64,000 nt of DNA from Rhodocyclaceae bacterium (GTDB taxonomy: Bacteria; Pseudomonadota; Gammaproteobacteria; Burkholderiales; Rhodocyclaceae): NCBI GenBank assembly GCA_016721505.1, contig JADKHX010000014.1, forward strand, positions 62,001-126,000, written 5' to 3'. Positions 16,167-25,558 of this stretch are shown here, piece after piece (the first letter of the stretch is position 1; each line of letters opens with the position of its first letter). Below the pieces are notes generated by a model that saw only the letters and a program-made list of their open reading frames with translations, made no database searches and was not told where the DNA came from. Made by a program: the position numbers and the translations under genes.

Positions 16167-18058
16167 CTGACTTTGCCGCTGAGTGAGCGCTAACAGGCGA
16201 GGGTTTGGGGTGGCGTAGAGCGCGGGGGCGGCGAGTTGTTGGGCGACCAGATTTGCTTCACCCTGATACGCGGCCAGCTTTTTTTCCAGTTTGTCGGCAT
16301 CCTTTTGCAGGGCGATTTGCGCGGCACTTGCGCATCGTTTTGACGGCGTAACCTCTGCGGGTCACTTCCGGCCTGACGGCCTCCCTGTGTCGCCAGCATC
16401 AACTGCTGAAGTTCATCATCCTTCTTTGCGCTGGCCTTATCTTGAACTGCGCGTTTATCTTCGCTACGCTCTTTCGCCAACCACTCAGCGTAGTCGTCCA
16501 AATCGCCATCGAAAGGAACCACTTTTCCGTTGGCGACCAGCCACAATTCGTCGCAACAGGCACGTAGCAAATGGCGGTCGTGCGAGACGACAACGACACC
16601 AGCTTCGGCTTCTTGCAAGGCCATGGTCAGCGCTTCGCGCATTTCCAGATCCAAGTGATTGGTCGGCTCGTCGAGCAGCAGCAAATTCGGCGCGGTACGT
16701 ATCATCAATGCCAGTGCGAGACGCGATTTTTCGCCGCCGGAAAATCGGCCGCAGGGCGCGTCGACCATATCGCCACGAAAATCGAAGCCGCCTAAATAGC
16801 TGCGCAAATCCTGCTCGCGGGTGCGGCCTTCCTGGCGAATCATGTGTTGCAGCGGTGATTCGTCGGGGCGCAATTGTTCGAGTTGATGCTGGGCGAAATA
16901 GCCCATCTTGAGATTGCGGCCTTCTTCGCGCGTGCCACTCACTGGCGTAATCGCGCCGGCCAGTAATTTCATCAGCGTCGATTTACCTGCGCCGTTTCGC
17001 CCCAGCAAACCGATACGGCTGTCGGGACGCAAACTGAACGTGAGCTTATCGAGTATCGGATTGGTCGCCGCGTTTGGGCCATACCCGAGTTTGGCTCTGT
17101 CAATTACCAATAGCGGATCGGAAAACGACGAAGGTGTGGGGAAAGAAAAAGTAAATGGTGTATCGATGTGCGCGGCGGCAATGTCACCCATACGCGCCAG
17201 TTGTTTGATGCGGCTTTGCGCTTGGCGCGCTTTGCTGGCTTTGGCACGGAAGCGATCGATGTAGCTTTGTAAATGTGCGGCTTGGCGGCGCATTTTTTCT
17301 GCCATCGCCAAATCATTCGCCAGACGCTCGGCGCGTGCACGCTCGCACGAGGAATAGGTGCCGGTGAATAGTTGCATCTTGCCTTGTTCTATAAGCACGA
17401 TGTGGCTGGTAATCGCGTCGAGAAAATCGCGATCATGTGAGATCAAAATCAGCGTGCCTTGATAGGCTTTCAGCCAGACTTCCAGCCACAAAATCGCATC
17501 GAGATCGAGGTGATTGGTTGGCTCGTCGAGCAGCAGTAAATCCGAGCGACACATCAGTGCGCGAGCGAGATTTAATCGTACGCGCCATCCGCCGGAAAAC
17601 TCAGCGACTGGACGTGCGAAGTCTTCATCTTTGAAACCCAAACCGTGCATCAGCGCAGCGGCGCGCGATGGCGCGGCATAGCCATCAATCTCACCCAAGC
17701 GCATATGCAGCAAGCCGATCTGTTCGCCGGCGTGAAGGTCGTCATGATGCGCTTCCGCTTCCGCCAAGTCGCGTTCAATCTGACGCAATTCGGTATCGCC
17801 ATCGAGCACGAATTCCAGCGCGGCGTCAGGTAACGCCGGTGTGTCTTGCGCCACATGCGCCATCGTCCACACACCGGGGCGTTCTAAGTCACCGCGATCT
17901 GCGTGCAGCTCGCCGCGCAACAGAGCGAGAAAAGAAGATTTGCCGCAGCCGTTGGCGCCGGTGAGGCCGACTTTCCAGCCCGGGTGCAGTTGCATGGTGG
18001 CGCCGGTAACGAGTGCGTCACCGTTGCGGGAAAAACCTAAATTGCGTAAGAGAATCAT
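16095..18058 (-). pseudogene. ABC-F ATPase (YheS/Uup-like) with a C-terminal frameshift
   Basis: Two intact ABC domains are visible: Walker A GLTGANGCGKSSF and GLLGRNGAGKSTLMKLL, ABC signatures FSGGWRVRL and FSGGEKSRL, and Walker B LLLLDEPTNHLDLD and LLLLDEPTNHLDLE. The reading frame as given runs to 16190 (622 residues) but its last 50 or so residues read as nonsense (rich in Pro, Arg, Ser). From about 16328 a different frame continues the gene well, with AAQIALQKDADKLEKKL and TEALWMEVQELIEAGN ending at a TAG at 16095-16097. Adding one base near 16327-16330 joins both parts into a protein of about 654 residues, normal for the family. The core is intact, so a truncated protein may still work, or this may be a sequence error. 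ABC-F proteins act on the ribosome. Confidence 0.75.
16386..16408 (-). repeat. Degenerate dispersed repeat in the ABC-F linker
   Basis: CAGTTGATGCTGGCGACACA on the minus strand differs from the repeat core at one position, but the right end diverges. It encodes QLMLATQ just upstream of the frameshift near 16328. Confidence 0.5.
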
Positions 18059-18095
18059 GGTGTGCTAAGGGGAAAAATCCAACAAAATTGTGCGT

Positions 18096-18111
18096 CATGG
18101 CAAATGCCATG
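18096..18111. repeat. Small palindrome CATGGCA-AA-TGCCATG
   Basis: A perfect 7-bp inverted repeat with a 2-base centre in the 110-bp gap between the acyltransferase stop and the ABC-F start. It could be an operator for the ABC-F gene. Nothing else is evident in this gap. Confidence 0.4.
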
Positions 18112-18168
18112 TGTTCCGCGAAATATCTGATCAGCGATATCCAGACAGCCACCGCCAGCCTGAACAGC

Positions 18169-18729
18169 CTAAATCAATCGAATCGGTGAGGCGTTTTCAT
18201 GGCGATGACCTTTGCGGCCGGCATAGACCTCGGCGATTCTTGCCATATCTGCGGTTTCATCACCACTGAGATGAATGATCGCGAGTAGACCCAGTTCGCG
18301 ACGCGAATAGTCGACGACGCTCAACAACAACGGGACGTTTGCGGCTGCCGCCATGCGGTAAAACCCTGACTTCCAGCCTTCCTGGCGGGAACGAGTACCT
18401 TCGGTGGCAATCATCAAGTGAAATTCGTTACGCGCGTCAAATTCCCTGACGATGAGATCAACAAACCCGGTCCGCTCGCGGCGATTCACTGCAACACCAC
18501 CGAGTAAGCGCAGAAACCCCGCAAAGGGCCAACGAAACATCGTGTCTTTGGCGACCCATTGCGCTTGAAACGGCAGACCGGCCACCGCCAACAACATCAA
18601 GGGGAAATCCCAATTTGAAGTATGCGGGTAAGCAATCACCACCGACTTCGCGGGACGCTGAGCAACGTCGAGCAAGGTCCAGCCGAACAAACGCAAGATC
18701 ATGCGTGATAAGACTTGGAGCAGTTTCAT
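18169..18729 (-). CDS. PlsC-like 1-acyl-glycerol-3-phosphate acyltransferase family protein
   Basis: A 186-residue protein. The acyltransferase signature is YPHTSNWDFPLM (HX4D) and ATEGTRSRQEGWKSGFYR (block III, EGTRS). It is shorter than canonical PlsC, like the subgroup of small acyltransferases with the HTSNWD motif. A hydrophobic N-terminal stretch suggests membrane association. The ATG overlaps the stop of the GNAT gene by four bases, so the pair is translationally coupled. Natural acyl acceptor unknown. Confidence 0.82.
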   Translation of the reverse strand: MKLLQVLSRMILRLFGWTLLDVAQRPAKSVVIAYPHTSNWDFPLMLLAVAGLPFQAQWVAKDTMFRWPFAGFLRLLGGVAVNRRERTGFVDLIVREFDARNEFHLMIATEGTRSRQEGWKSGFYRMAAAANVPLLLSVVDYSRRELGLLAIIHLSGDETADMARIAEVYAGRKGHRHENASPIRLI

Positions 18730-19187
18730 GACACATCCTCCGCACTGCCGGGTAAGCGGAGTGAAAACACTTTTTGCTCTTTGCTCAGTGTGAATCCACG
18801 CTTTTGGTAAAACTTATGCGTTGCTAGCCGCACGGTATTACTCCGCACACGCAGGCTTGCAACGCCTTTAGTTAGCGCCCACTCTTGTGCGAACGCCACC
18901 AATTTTGTGCCCACTCCTGTGGACCGCAGCTTGGCATCAACCACCAACCCGCGAATCTCGACGAATGGCGCTGACTCGATCGATAGTGCAACACCAACTT
19001 GCATCCAGGCTCGCACTTCGTCAGCGATGGTCGCAACCACCACGGCTTCGGTGTTTCCAGGTAGCAACTCGAGGCGCTTGGCGATTTCAATTGCCGTTAC
19101 CGGATAGCCCAGTTGCACCGCCAATTCGGCAATCGCCACGGCATCAATTGCTGACGCCATGCGCAATACCGTCGGATGCGTATCCAC
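18726..19187 (-). CDS. GNAT family N-acetyltransferase
   Basis: A 153-residue protein with a GTG start 2 bp after the ybiT stop. The fold markers are LVVDAKLRSTGVGTKLVAFAQEWA (acetyl-CoA loop, Q/RxxGxG/A as RSTGVG) and LRVRSNTVRLATHKFYQKRGF, the beta5-alpha4 region with the Asn and Tyr typical of GNAT enzymes. It resembles the small aminoglycoside or amino-acid acetyltransferase-like proteins of unknown substrate. It sits in a minus-strand set with ybiT upstream and a PlsC-like gene downstream. Confidence 0.85.
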   Translation of the reverse strand: MDTHPTVLRMASAIDAVAIAELAVQLGYPVTAIEIAKRLELLPGNTEAVVVATIADEVRAWMQVGVALSIESAPFVEIRGLVVDAKLRSTGVGTKLVAFAQEWALTKGVASLRVRSNTVRLATHKFYQKRGFTLSKEQKVFSLRLPGSAEDVS

Positions 19188-19189
19188 GA

Positions 19190-20833
19190 TTAACCCAAAC
19201 CCTGACTGGCGAGATATTCCTCGTAAGTGCCGCGATAGTCGATGATGGTTCCATCCGTTCGGATATCAATAATGCGCGTGGCCAGTGATGAGACAAATTC
19301 ACGATCATGAGAGACAAAAAGCAAAGTCCCGGCGAATTTCTCGACGGCGGTATTGAGTGATTCAATCGACTCCATATCAAGATGGTTGGTCGGTTCGTCC
19401 ATCAGCAACACATTGTTCCGCAGCAACATCAGTTTGCCGAAGAGCATGCGCGCCTGTTCGCCGCCCGAGACCACATTCACCGGCTTTTTTGCATCATCAC
19501 CGGAGAACAACAAACGCCCAAGTGTGCCGCGTATCAAGGTCTCGACATCGCCGCCTTCGTAGCCGCCTTCGCGTACCCATTGGACTATCCATTCGGTGAG
19601 CGGTGTGGTCGACGCGAAATCGGCTGCGTGGTCCTGCGCGAACACGCCCGGGCGGGCTTTCTCAGCCCATTTCACATGGCCGCCTTGCGGCGTTAATCCG
19701 TTCAATTTCGGGTTGCCGGTGCCGCCCGCGAGCAAACGTAACAGCGTGGTTTTGCCGACACCGTTTTCACCGATGATGGCGACCTTGTCGCCTGCTTCGA
19801 TGCTGGTCGATAGGCCTTTGATGACGGGCGTTTTGGGGTCATAACCGAAGCGCAAATTCTCAATCTCGCAGGCCAAGCGATGCAGCTTTTCTTTCTCGTC
19901 GTAGTCAAAGCGTATCCACGGATATTGACGCGATGAAGGCTTGATGTCCTCGGGCCGGATTTTCTCAATGAGTTTGAGGCGACTGGTGGCTTGGCGCGCC
20001 TTGGATTTGTTGGCCGAAAATCGCCGCACGAAGCCTTGCAAATCGGCGATGCGCTCCTTGGCCTTGCTGTTGGCCGAAACCTGGCGTTCGCGCGCGACAC
20101 TCGAAGCTTCCATGAAATCATCGTAGTTGCCGCCATAAACCTTGATCGTGCCGTAGTCCAAATCGGCCATGTGGGTGCAGACTTGATTCAAGAAATGGCG
20201 ATCATGCGAAATGATGATCATGGTCGATTCGCGCTGATTCAAAATATCTTCCAGCCAACGTATCGTGTTGATATCCAAATTGTTGGTCGGTTCGTCGAGC
20301 AACAAAATATGTGGATCGGCAAACAGCGCCTGCACCAACAACACGCGCAACTTCCAGCCCGGCGCGACCTCGCTCATCGGCCCGCTGTGCTTATCAATCG
20401 GAATGCCCGCGCCGAGTAACAACTCACCTGCCCGCGCCTCGGCCGTGTAACCATCGAACTCGGCGAAATGCGATTCGAGTTCCGCCGCGCGCATGTAGTC
20501 GGCGTCGTCAGCGTCAGGATTGGCATAAATCGCGTCGCGCTCGGACATGCAAGCCCACATTTCGGTGTGGCCCATCATCACCACATCGAGCACGCGCTTG
20601 TCTTCAAAAGCAAATTGGTCCTGGCGCAAATACGCCATGCGCTCACCGGTGTCGAGCGAGACGTTGCCTGCAGACGACTCCAATTCGCCCGCCAGAATTT
20701 TCATAAAGGTCGATTTGCCCGCGCCGTTGGCACCAATCAAACCGTAGCGATTGCCATCGCCAAATTTGACCGATACATTGTCGAAAAGCGGCTTGGCACC
20801 GAACTGAACCGTGATGTTTGAAGCGATGAGCAT
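19190..20833 (-). CDS. ybiT: ABC-F ATPase, YbiT type
   Basis: A 547-residue protein that follows E. coli YbiT closely along its length, from MLIASNITVQFGAKPLFDNV to the C-terminal WLVG-free end. Walker A motifs GLIGANGAGKSTF and AIIGENGVGKTTLLRLL, signatures MSEVAPGWKLRVLL and VVSGGEQARMLF, and Walker B ILLLDEPTNNLDI and VLLMDEPTNHLDM are all present, with the linker rich in Lys and Arg between them. No membrane domain. YbiT-type ABC-F proteins bind the ribosomal E site. It is the first gene of a minus-strand group with the GNAT and acyltransferase genes. Confidence 0.95.
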   Translation of the reverse strand: MLIASNITVQFGAKPLFDNVSVKFGDGNRYGLIGANGAGKSTFMKILAGELESSAGNVSLDTGERMAYLRQDQFAFEDKRVLDVVMMGHTEMWACMSERDAIYANPDADDADYMRAAELESHFAEFDGYTAEARAGELLLGAGIPIDKHSGPMSEVAPGWKLRVLLVQALFADPHILLLDEPTNNLDINTIRWLEDILNQRESTMIIISHDRHFLNQVCTHMADLDYGTIKVYGGNYDDFMEASSVARERQVSANSKAKERIADLQGFVRRFSANKSKARQATSRLKLIEKIRPEDIKPSSRQYPWIRFDYDEKEKLHRLACEIENLRFGYDPKTPVIKGLSTSIEAGDKVAIIGENGVGKTTLLRLLAGGTGNPKLNGLTPQGGHVKWAEKARPGVFAQDHAADFASTTPLTEWIVQWVREGGYEGGDVETLIRGTLGRLLFSGDDAKKPVNVVSGGEQARMLFGKLMLLRNNVLLMDEPTNHLDMESIESLNTAVEKFAGTLLFVSHDREFVSSLATRIIDIRTDGTIIDYRGTYEEYLASQGLG

Positions 20834-20925
20834 GACAGCGAAACCAGATAAAGCAGCGAGGCCAGCATTCTACTGGGCGTACGACGATAAGTCGCTGATT
20901 TATTGGGGTTGGAGACAATGAAAGT

Positions 20926-20953
20926 GTCAGTTGGTGCTGGTGACACGCCGTTG
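20926..20953 (+). repeat. Dispersed repeat, intergenic copy
   Basis: GTCAGTTGGTGCTGGTGACA then CGCCGTTG: essentially the consensus. It lies between the divergent ybiT and glutaredoxin-like genes. Here GTGTCA and TGACAC form a 6-bp inverted repeat around the centre. Confidence 0.95.
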
Positions 20954-21003
20954 GATACTGCCAGCGCTTATCATCGCGCCTTTACTATCAATTAGGAAAC
21001 CCC

Positions 21004-21372
21004 ATGACCCGCCAAATTCTTGACGAATCCCATATCCATCCGGCGATACGCCAAGCCATCACCGACAACAACGCCGATATCGTTGCGGAAGTGCAAGCCG
21101 CGATTACCAAACATGCCGTGGTGGTTGTCGGCATGGCGCAAAATCCGGCACCGAGAAAGGCGCGCAAATCGCTAACCGCTGCCGGTGTCGCACATGAATA
21201 TTTGAGCTATGGCAGTTACCTAAGCTTATGGCGCAAACGCAATGCGCTGAAGATGTGGACCGGCTGGCCGACATTTCCTATGGTGTTTGTCAAAGGCACG
21301 CTGGTCGGCGGTGCGGATGATTTGCAGAAGCTGATTGAAAGCGGCGAGCTGTCGAAAATGCTGGCCGGATAA
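21004..21372 (+). CDS. Glutaredoxin-like protein lacking all cysteines
   Basis: A 122-residue protein. The C-terminal half matches the thioredoxin-fold glutaredoxins: WTGWPTFPMVFVKGTLVGGADDLQKLIESGEL carries the cis-Pro (TFP) and the GG-D motif that bind glutathione. But the position of the CPYC or CGFS active site reads GMAQNPAPRKAR, and there is no cysteine anywhere in the protein. It cannot be a thiol redox enzyme; a scaffold or binding role is possible. Grx-like proteins of this type with a GMxQNP segment may form their own subgroup. Confidence 0.8.
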   Translation: MTRQILDESHIHPAIRQAITDNNADIVAEVQAAITKHAVVVVGMAQNPAPRKARKSLTAAGVAHEYLSYGSYLSLWRKRNALKMWTGWPTFPMVFVKGTLVGGADDLQKLIESGELSKMLAG

Positions 21373-21380
21373 TCCTTGGT

Positions 21381-22400
21381 TCATTTCGCCAGGATGTAAA
21401 GCTGCCACAAATCCTTGTGCGACAAATGCAGCATCGGGGCGATGGCGAGTTGGCCGGTTTTGCCTATGCTTTTTTCCAAGTAGTGCAATTCCTCGAAGCT
21501 GTCTTTGGTGGCTTCGTCTATTGGCACGTCGAAGCCGTTTTCGCGCATCATCAGCATTCCTTTGGCGCGCATAGCCAGCTCGGTGTGCAAGCGAACGTAG
21601 CAAAGAATATCGGCCACCACCACGCCTTGGAATTTTGCCTTCAGCGTAGATAAATATTTACCCAGCGGTGAGTCGCTAAGCTGGCCGGAGTTAATCAGTT
21701 CCAACATTTGTGCATCGGCATCGAAGCCGGTACCTAGCCAATCGCCGATAGATTTTTCGTTGCGCTGAAACACGATGTGGAGCAACACGGGTAAGGCGAA
21801 CATGACGACGAGCGTGGTGTAGATCGGCGGCAACAATGAATGGTTGTAGGCCGCGTGTATCAGCACCGCTAGGCTAAGACCGGGGACGAGTGCAAGGCCA
21901 ATGCCTGCGTCGCGCTGCTCGATACGGCGCAAGCTCATCATGCCAAATATCGCCGTAGTGCCGCCGTGCATGATGGCGGTGCCAAAGCCACGAATAATCC
22001 ACGTACCAACGCCAACATCTGCCGACAAACGGGCAAGAAAATAGTAGCTGTTTTCGACCACCGCGAAACCCGCGCCAACAGCAAAACCGAAGATCGCCGC
22101 ATCGATCAAGAAGCCAATGCGGCGGCGCTGTATCAGAGCGAAAACGATTGAGGCTTTGAGCAGTTCTTCTGCCAGCGGGGCGACGTATCCCGAAAGTGTG
22201 GCAGGCTCAATGTTGAGAACTTCGATCAACGCGCCGTTGAGAAAGTAACTCACGCCGGCAACAATTCCGCCGCCCACGATGGTCGCTACAACGACCCGCA
22301 ATTTGACCAATTTATAGCTGTCGAAATAGACCAGCACCGCCAAAAAAGCGATTACCGGCAAGAGACCAACCAGTGGCGAAATGAAATACGTCGCTGACAA
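21381..22400 (-). CDS. PrsW family intramembrane metalloprotease
   Basis: A 339-residue polytopic membrane protein; at least seven hydrophobic segments occupy residues 1-230. Family motifs are APLAEELLKASIV (EExxK), FAVGAGFAVVENSYYF (ENxxY), GTAIMHGGTTAI and LIHAAYNHS, which supply the Glu and His ligands of the presumed zinc site. The C-terminal 110 residues are soluble and may be cytosolic. PrsW cleaves an anti-sigma factor in Bacillus; here an ECF sigma/anti-sigma pair lies about 3 kb away on the same strand, but a link is only a guess. Confidence 0.85.
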   Translation of the reverse strand: MSATYFISPLVGLLPVIAFLAVLVYFDSYKLVKLRVVVATIVGGGIVAGVSYFLNGALIEVLNIEPATLSGYVAPLAEELLKASIVFALIQRRRIGFLIDAAIFGFAVGAGFAVVENSYYFLARLSADVGVGTWIIRGFGTAIMHGGTTAIFGMMSLRRIEQRDAGIGLALVPGLSLAVLIHAAYNHSLLPPIYTTLVVMFALPVLLHIVFQRNEKSIGDWLGTGFDADAQMLELINSGQLSDSPLGKYLSTLKAKFQGVVVADILCYVRLHTELAMRAKGMLMMRENGFDVPIDEATKDSFEELHYLEKSIGKTGQLAIAPMLHLSHKDLWQLYILAK

Positions 22401-22407
22401 GCTAAGC

Positions 22408-25356
22408 CTACAAAATCTTCAATGAGAACATTAACTCGTTGCTTACGTGACGCTTGTCTTGAAAGCCCGCTGCGAAGCCTGCAGAGAGCGTGACGTTGCT
22501 CCAATGTAAAACACTGATGCGCATGTCGGCCTGTATGCCCACGCTACTAAAACGCTGGCGACCAACTGACGAATGATCGGGATCGGCCCATAACTTGCTC
22601 GCAAAAACCGAGGGTCTTAGCCACGTTGCATGCAGCACCGGTAAGCCTGCATTTTCAAAAATCAATGGCGGCAGATTGACCTCCAAAGTGGTTTTGAGAA
22701 ATCGTTGCGCGTTGATTTCGTTAATTTCAAAACCGGGTAGCGCGCTGGTTTTGTGAAAGCGCTTGATTTCGCGGTTGTCCACTGTGTTGTTACCAAAGCC
22801 GCCAAAATAAAAATTCGCCACGGAATTATTCGGATTGCCGTTAGCTTGCCCCGCCGCGCCGCGCAACCAGATAGATGTGTGTTTGAGAGGCAACGGCGTT
22901 CCCGCAGCAAACTCACCCACCCACTGCGGGATGGTGTGGCTGCCGACACGAGTGGCAGCGACCGCAATCGAACCAACCACACCAGTTTCGTCATCGACCG
23001 CGCCGGAAGAACGCCGCAAATTGCTGTAATACAAACCGACTTCACCGCCAAAAAGGCGCGTGAATCCGGCACCGACGTTTTGTGCGTCGGGCAGCGTGTC
23101 GATGCCATCCAATACTTCCATGTCGTATTTAAGCGTGAGCGCACGCGGATCGTCATAGATCACCAAATCGTCATAGCCGAACTTGAAAGCGGTACCTTTG
23201 CGACTGCGTTTGGTCGGGCCGAACAAGTCATAGAAATCGGAACGGTTTTGTGACAGCGAGCCGCGCCAGCCGAGATATTCGCCGGTCAATTCAATGTGGC
23301 TACGCTCGTTGCCAGGGACATTGGCGTTGGGTGTGTAGGCGACTGTTAATCCCATTCTGGCAAAGCCCAGCGTGTCGGCGTAGTTGACGTGATAACCCAA
23401 GCCAACGGCCTCTTTGTAGCCCTGCAACACTGGGTAAGCATTTTCCAATGTCATGCTGTTGGGTGGATCAAAATGGCCGCGCGCGATGATTTCTTTCTCA
23501 GCATCGACCGCATTGGCGGGTGGCACTTGCCATTTCGTAACGACCGGATGTTTGGCCGCGACTTCAGCACCCAAAAATTTAATTGCACTTAGATCGGTGA
23601 TCGGTTTCGCATCGATAGTCGCGGGCACAAACCCTGCGCCGGTGTAAGTCAGCACCAATAATTTTCCGTCTGCCAGTGGCACCGGACGAAAGAAACCGGC
23701 CTCGGCGTTGGACATTGCCACGACATCGCCGTTGGCGACTTCATAGCGAAAAATGTTCGACACGCCAGTGTAATAACTACTGCCATAAAGGTAGCGTGAG
23801 TCCGGCGAGAACACAAAACTTTCGGGGACCGACTGGCCGAATTTGAATTCGCTCAAGGGTTTCATATCGCCGTCCAAGACCTTGGCCAACTCCCATACGC
23901 GCACGAATTGATCGCCGCTTAATTCGCCCATAGAGGCGGAAAGTAATTTTCCGTCGGGCGAAATATCCAAATCGTAGGGTACATGCTCGTAAGGAAACTC
24001 GTGAATATTTTCCCAATCGTCATAAGGAAAAGGAATGCGTACTAGTGTTGCAATACCGCGCGCGTGCTGCACACCAATTAGAGATTTATCGATCGGATTC
24101 ACCACCATCTCGCCGATGCGCGCGTCTTCCAGCAGCATTCTCGATTCACCCGTATCGACATTTACTTGCATCAAATCACGATGCTTCAAATTGTCGTTGG
24201 TGAAAAATGCAGTGCGGCTAGATTTGTCGAACGCCATTGAGGTGACGCGATACAACATGGCGCGTTTTATTTCGGCTAGATTTGTCACGCTGCCGTCTTT
24301 AAGACTTAGCGTACCAACGTGATCGACCGTGCCCGGGTAACGAAATCCAGCGAGAATTTGTGATTTTGTTTCGTCGTAAAACATGCGCGAAATGGAACCG
24401 ATCGCATCACCTTGCTGGTTGACCAGAGCCTTATGCGGAGTGATCGGAAACTTGCGCACTTCGGCTAAATTGTTATGCTGAAAAGTGCGCTCAAAGACGA
24501 TCCATTTTTGCCATGCATCTTCCACCGGCAAACCGAAAACCAACTCGAATTGATCGGAGTAATAGCGTGCGCTGCCTTCGTCGCGCCGTATCCATGCAAT
24601 CACTTTCTCCGGCCCGTATTGGTGTGCCAACCAGGTCATAAAGCGCGTGCCGTATAGGTAGGCGTTAGCACCGACTTGAAAATCCGAGCGCACACCTTTC
24701 GAGACCAAACCCAGCGGATCAAAGAACGGTGCGTCGTCACGTACCATCGCGCGGAAAACCATTTCATCGTAGCCGCCCTGTGCGCGACCGAGCCCGCCGC
24801 TCATCCAGGTTTCCATGAAAACGGCCGAGCCTTCGATATACCAACGCGGCGCAGTAAAGCGCGGCACGGTCAAATAGTTGTACAGCAGAGATTCGGGATT
24901 TTGTGCCTGCGGCGAGACTTTGCCACTGAAAAAACTGCGCCAGCGCTTGTCCTGCGCAGAAGCAATATCGCCTTGCACTATATGCACCAGTTCATGATTC
25001 ATGGTCGAGTAAAAACGCTCGCTCGCGGTGCTAGTTTCAAACGCATGCGACTCGGGTGCCACATCAAACAAAAGTCGATTGTGTGGCGATGCGGTGACGT
25101 GGGCATTGCCGTAATCCGCCGAATCCATCAACAACAAAGTCACCGGTTCCGAAGGCTCCCAGCCGAAACGTTTTTTCTGCCATTCGTAAGCATTGGTGAA
25201 GGTCTGCACTGCGTGCGGCGCGAGAAATTCCAGTCGATCAAAATAGATAAATTTGGCCGCCGGTGTTTGCACCCAAGACATGCCGAGTGGATTATTTTCA
25301 GCCGAAGCTGAAAAAGACAAACCCGCCAACAAAAGCAATAACCATCTTGAAGACAT
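22408..25356 (-). CDS. Secreted metalloprotease-like protein with beta-propeller and outer-membrane barrel
   Basis: A 982-residue protein from the ATG at 25354-25356. It has a signal peptide (SSRWLLLLLAGLSFSASA-E). Residues about 100-290 contain MNHELVHIVQGD, an HExxH zinc site, and YIEGSAVFMETW about 70 residues later, whose Glu may be the third ligand as in gluzincins. Residues about 300-620 resemble WD40-like/TolB-type propeller blades (DISPDGKLLSASM, FSPDSRYLYGSSY). The remaining 330 residues have alternating aromatic/polar strands, as in outer-membrane barrels, ending in LMFSLKIL. The architecture matches a family of uncharacterised exported proteins, seen in the sequence rather than named. 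Confidence 0.72.
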   Translation of the reverse strand: MSSRWLLLLLAGLSFSASAENNPLGMSWVQTPAAKFIYFDRLEFLAPHAVQTFTNAYEWQKKRFGWEPSEPVTLLLMDSADYGNAHVTASPHNRLLFDVAPESHAFETSTASERFYSTMNHELVHIVQGDIASAQDKRWRSFFSGKVSPQAQNPESLLYNYLTVPRFTAPRWYIEGSAVFMETWMSGGLGRAQGGYDEMVFRAMVRDDAPFFDPLGLVSKGVRSDFQVGANAYLYGTRFMTWLAHQYGPEKVIAWIRRDEGSARYYSDQFELVFGLPVEDAWQKWIVFERTFQHNNLAEVRKFPITPHKALVNQQGDAIGSISRMFYDETKSQILAGFRYPGTVDHVGTLSLKDGSVTNLAEIKRAMLYRVTSMAFDKSSRTAFFTNDNLKHRDLMQVNVDTGESRMLLEDARIGEMVVNPIDKSLIGVQHARGIATLVRIPFPYDDWENIHEFPYEHVPYDLDISPDGKLLSASMGELSGDQFVRVWELAKVLDGDMKPLSEFKFGQSVPESFVFSPDSRYLYGSSYYTGVSNIFRYEVANGDVVAMSNAEAGFFRPVPLADGKLLVLTYTGAGFVPATIDAKPITDLSAIKFLGAEVAAKHPVVTKWQVPPANAVDAEKEIIARGHFDPPNSMTLENAYPVLQGYKEAVGLGYHVNYADTLGFARMGLTVAYTPNANVPGNERSHIELTGEYLGWRGSLSQNRSDFYDLFGPTKRSRKGTAFKFGYDDLVIYDDPRALTLKYDMEVLDGIDTLPDAQNVGAGFTRLFGGEVGLYYSNLRRSSGAVDDETGVVGSIAVAATRVGSHTIPQWVGEFAAGTPLPLKHTSIWLRGAAGQANGNPNNSVANFYFGGFGNNTVDNREIKRFHKTSALPGFEINEINAQRFLKTTLEVNLPPLIFENAGLPVLHATWLRPSVFASKLWADPDHSSVGRQRFSSVGIQADMRISVLHWSNVTLSAGFAAGFQDKRHVSNELMFSLKIL

Positions 25357-25421
25357 TGGGGCCGCTCCCAAAGTGACAACCGATCGAAGGATAGCGCGGC
25401 CTTGCTGAAATTCAAACTACG

Positions 25422-25449
25422 GCGGCGTGTGGCCAGCACCAACTGACAT
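25422..25449 (-). repeat. Dispersed repeat, intergenic copy
   Basis: On the minus strand ATGTCAGTTGGTGCTGGCCA then CACGCCGC, close to consensus. It lies between the metalloprotease gene and the anti-sigma gene. Confidence 0.9.
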
Positions 25450-25510
25450 CATTGGAGTGGTTCATTCGTGTTTCGACAACATGCTTCAAAACCTCAAGTG
25501 GTAAACGCAA

Positions 25511-25533
25511 ACTGCCCGCACAAGGCGGGCAGT
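25511..25533 (-). terminator. Terminator-like hairpin after the anti-sigma gene
   Basis: A 9-bp perfect stem ACTGCCCGC/GCGGGCAGT with a 5-base loop, 26 bp after the anti-sigma stop codon. On the minus strand it is followed by TTGCGTTT, a weak T-tract. Probably ends the sigma/anti-sigma transcript. Confidence 0.6.
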
Positions 25534-25558
25534 GACTGCGAAAGCTAATGTCGCTTGC

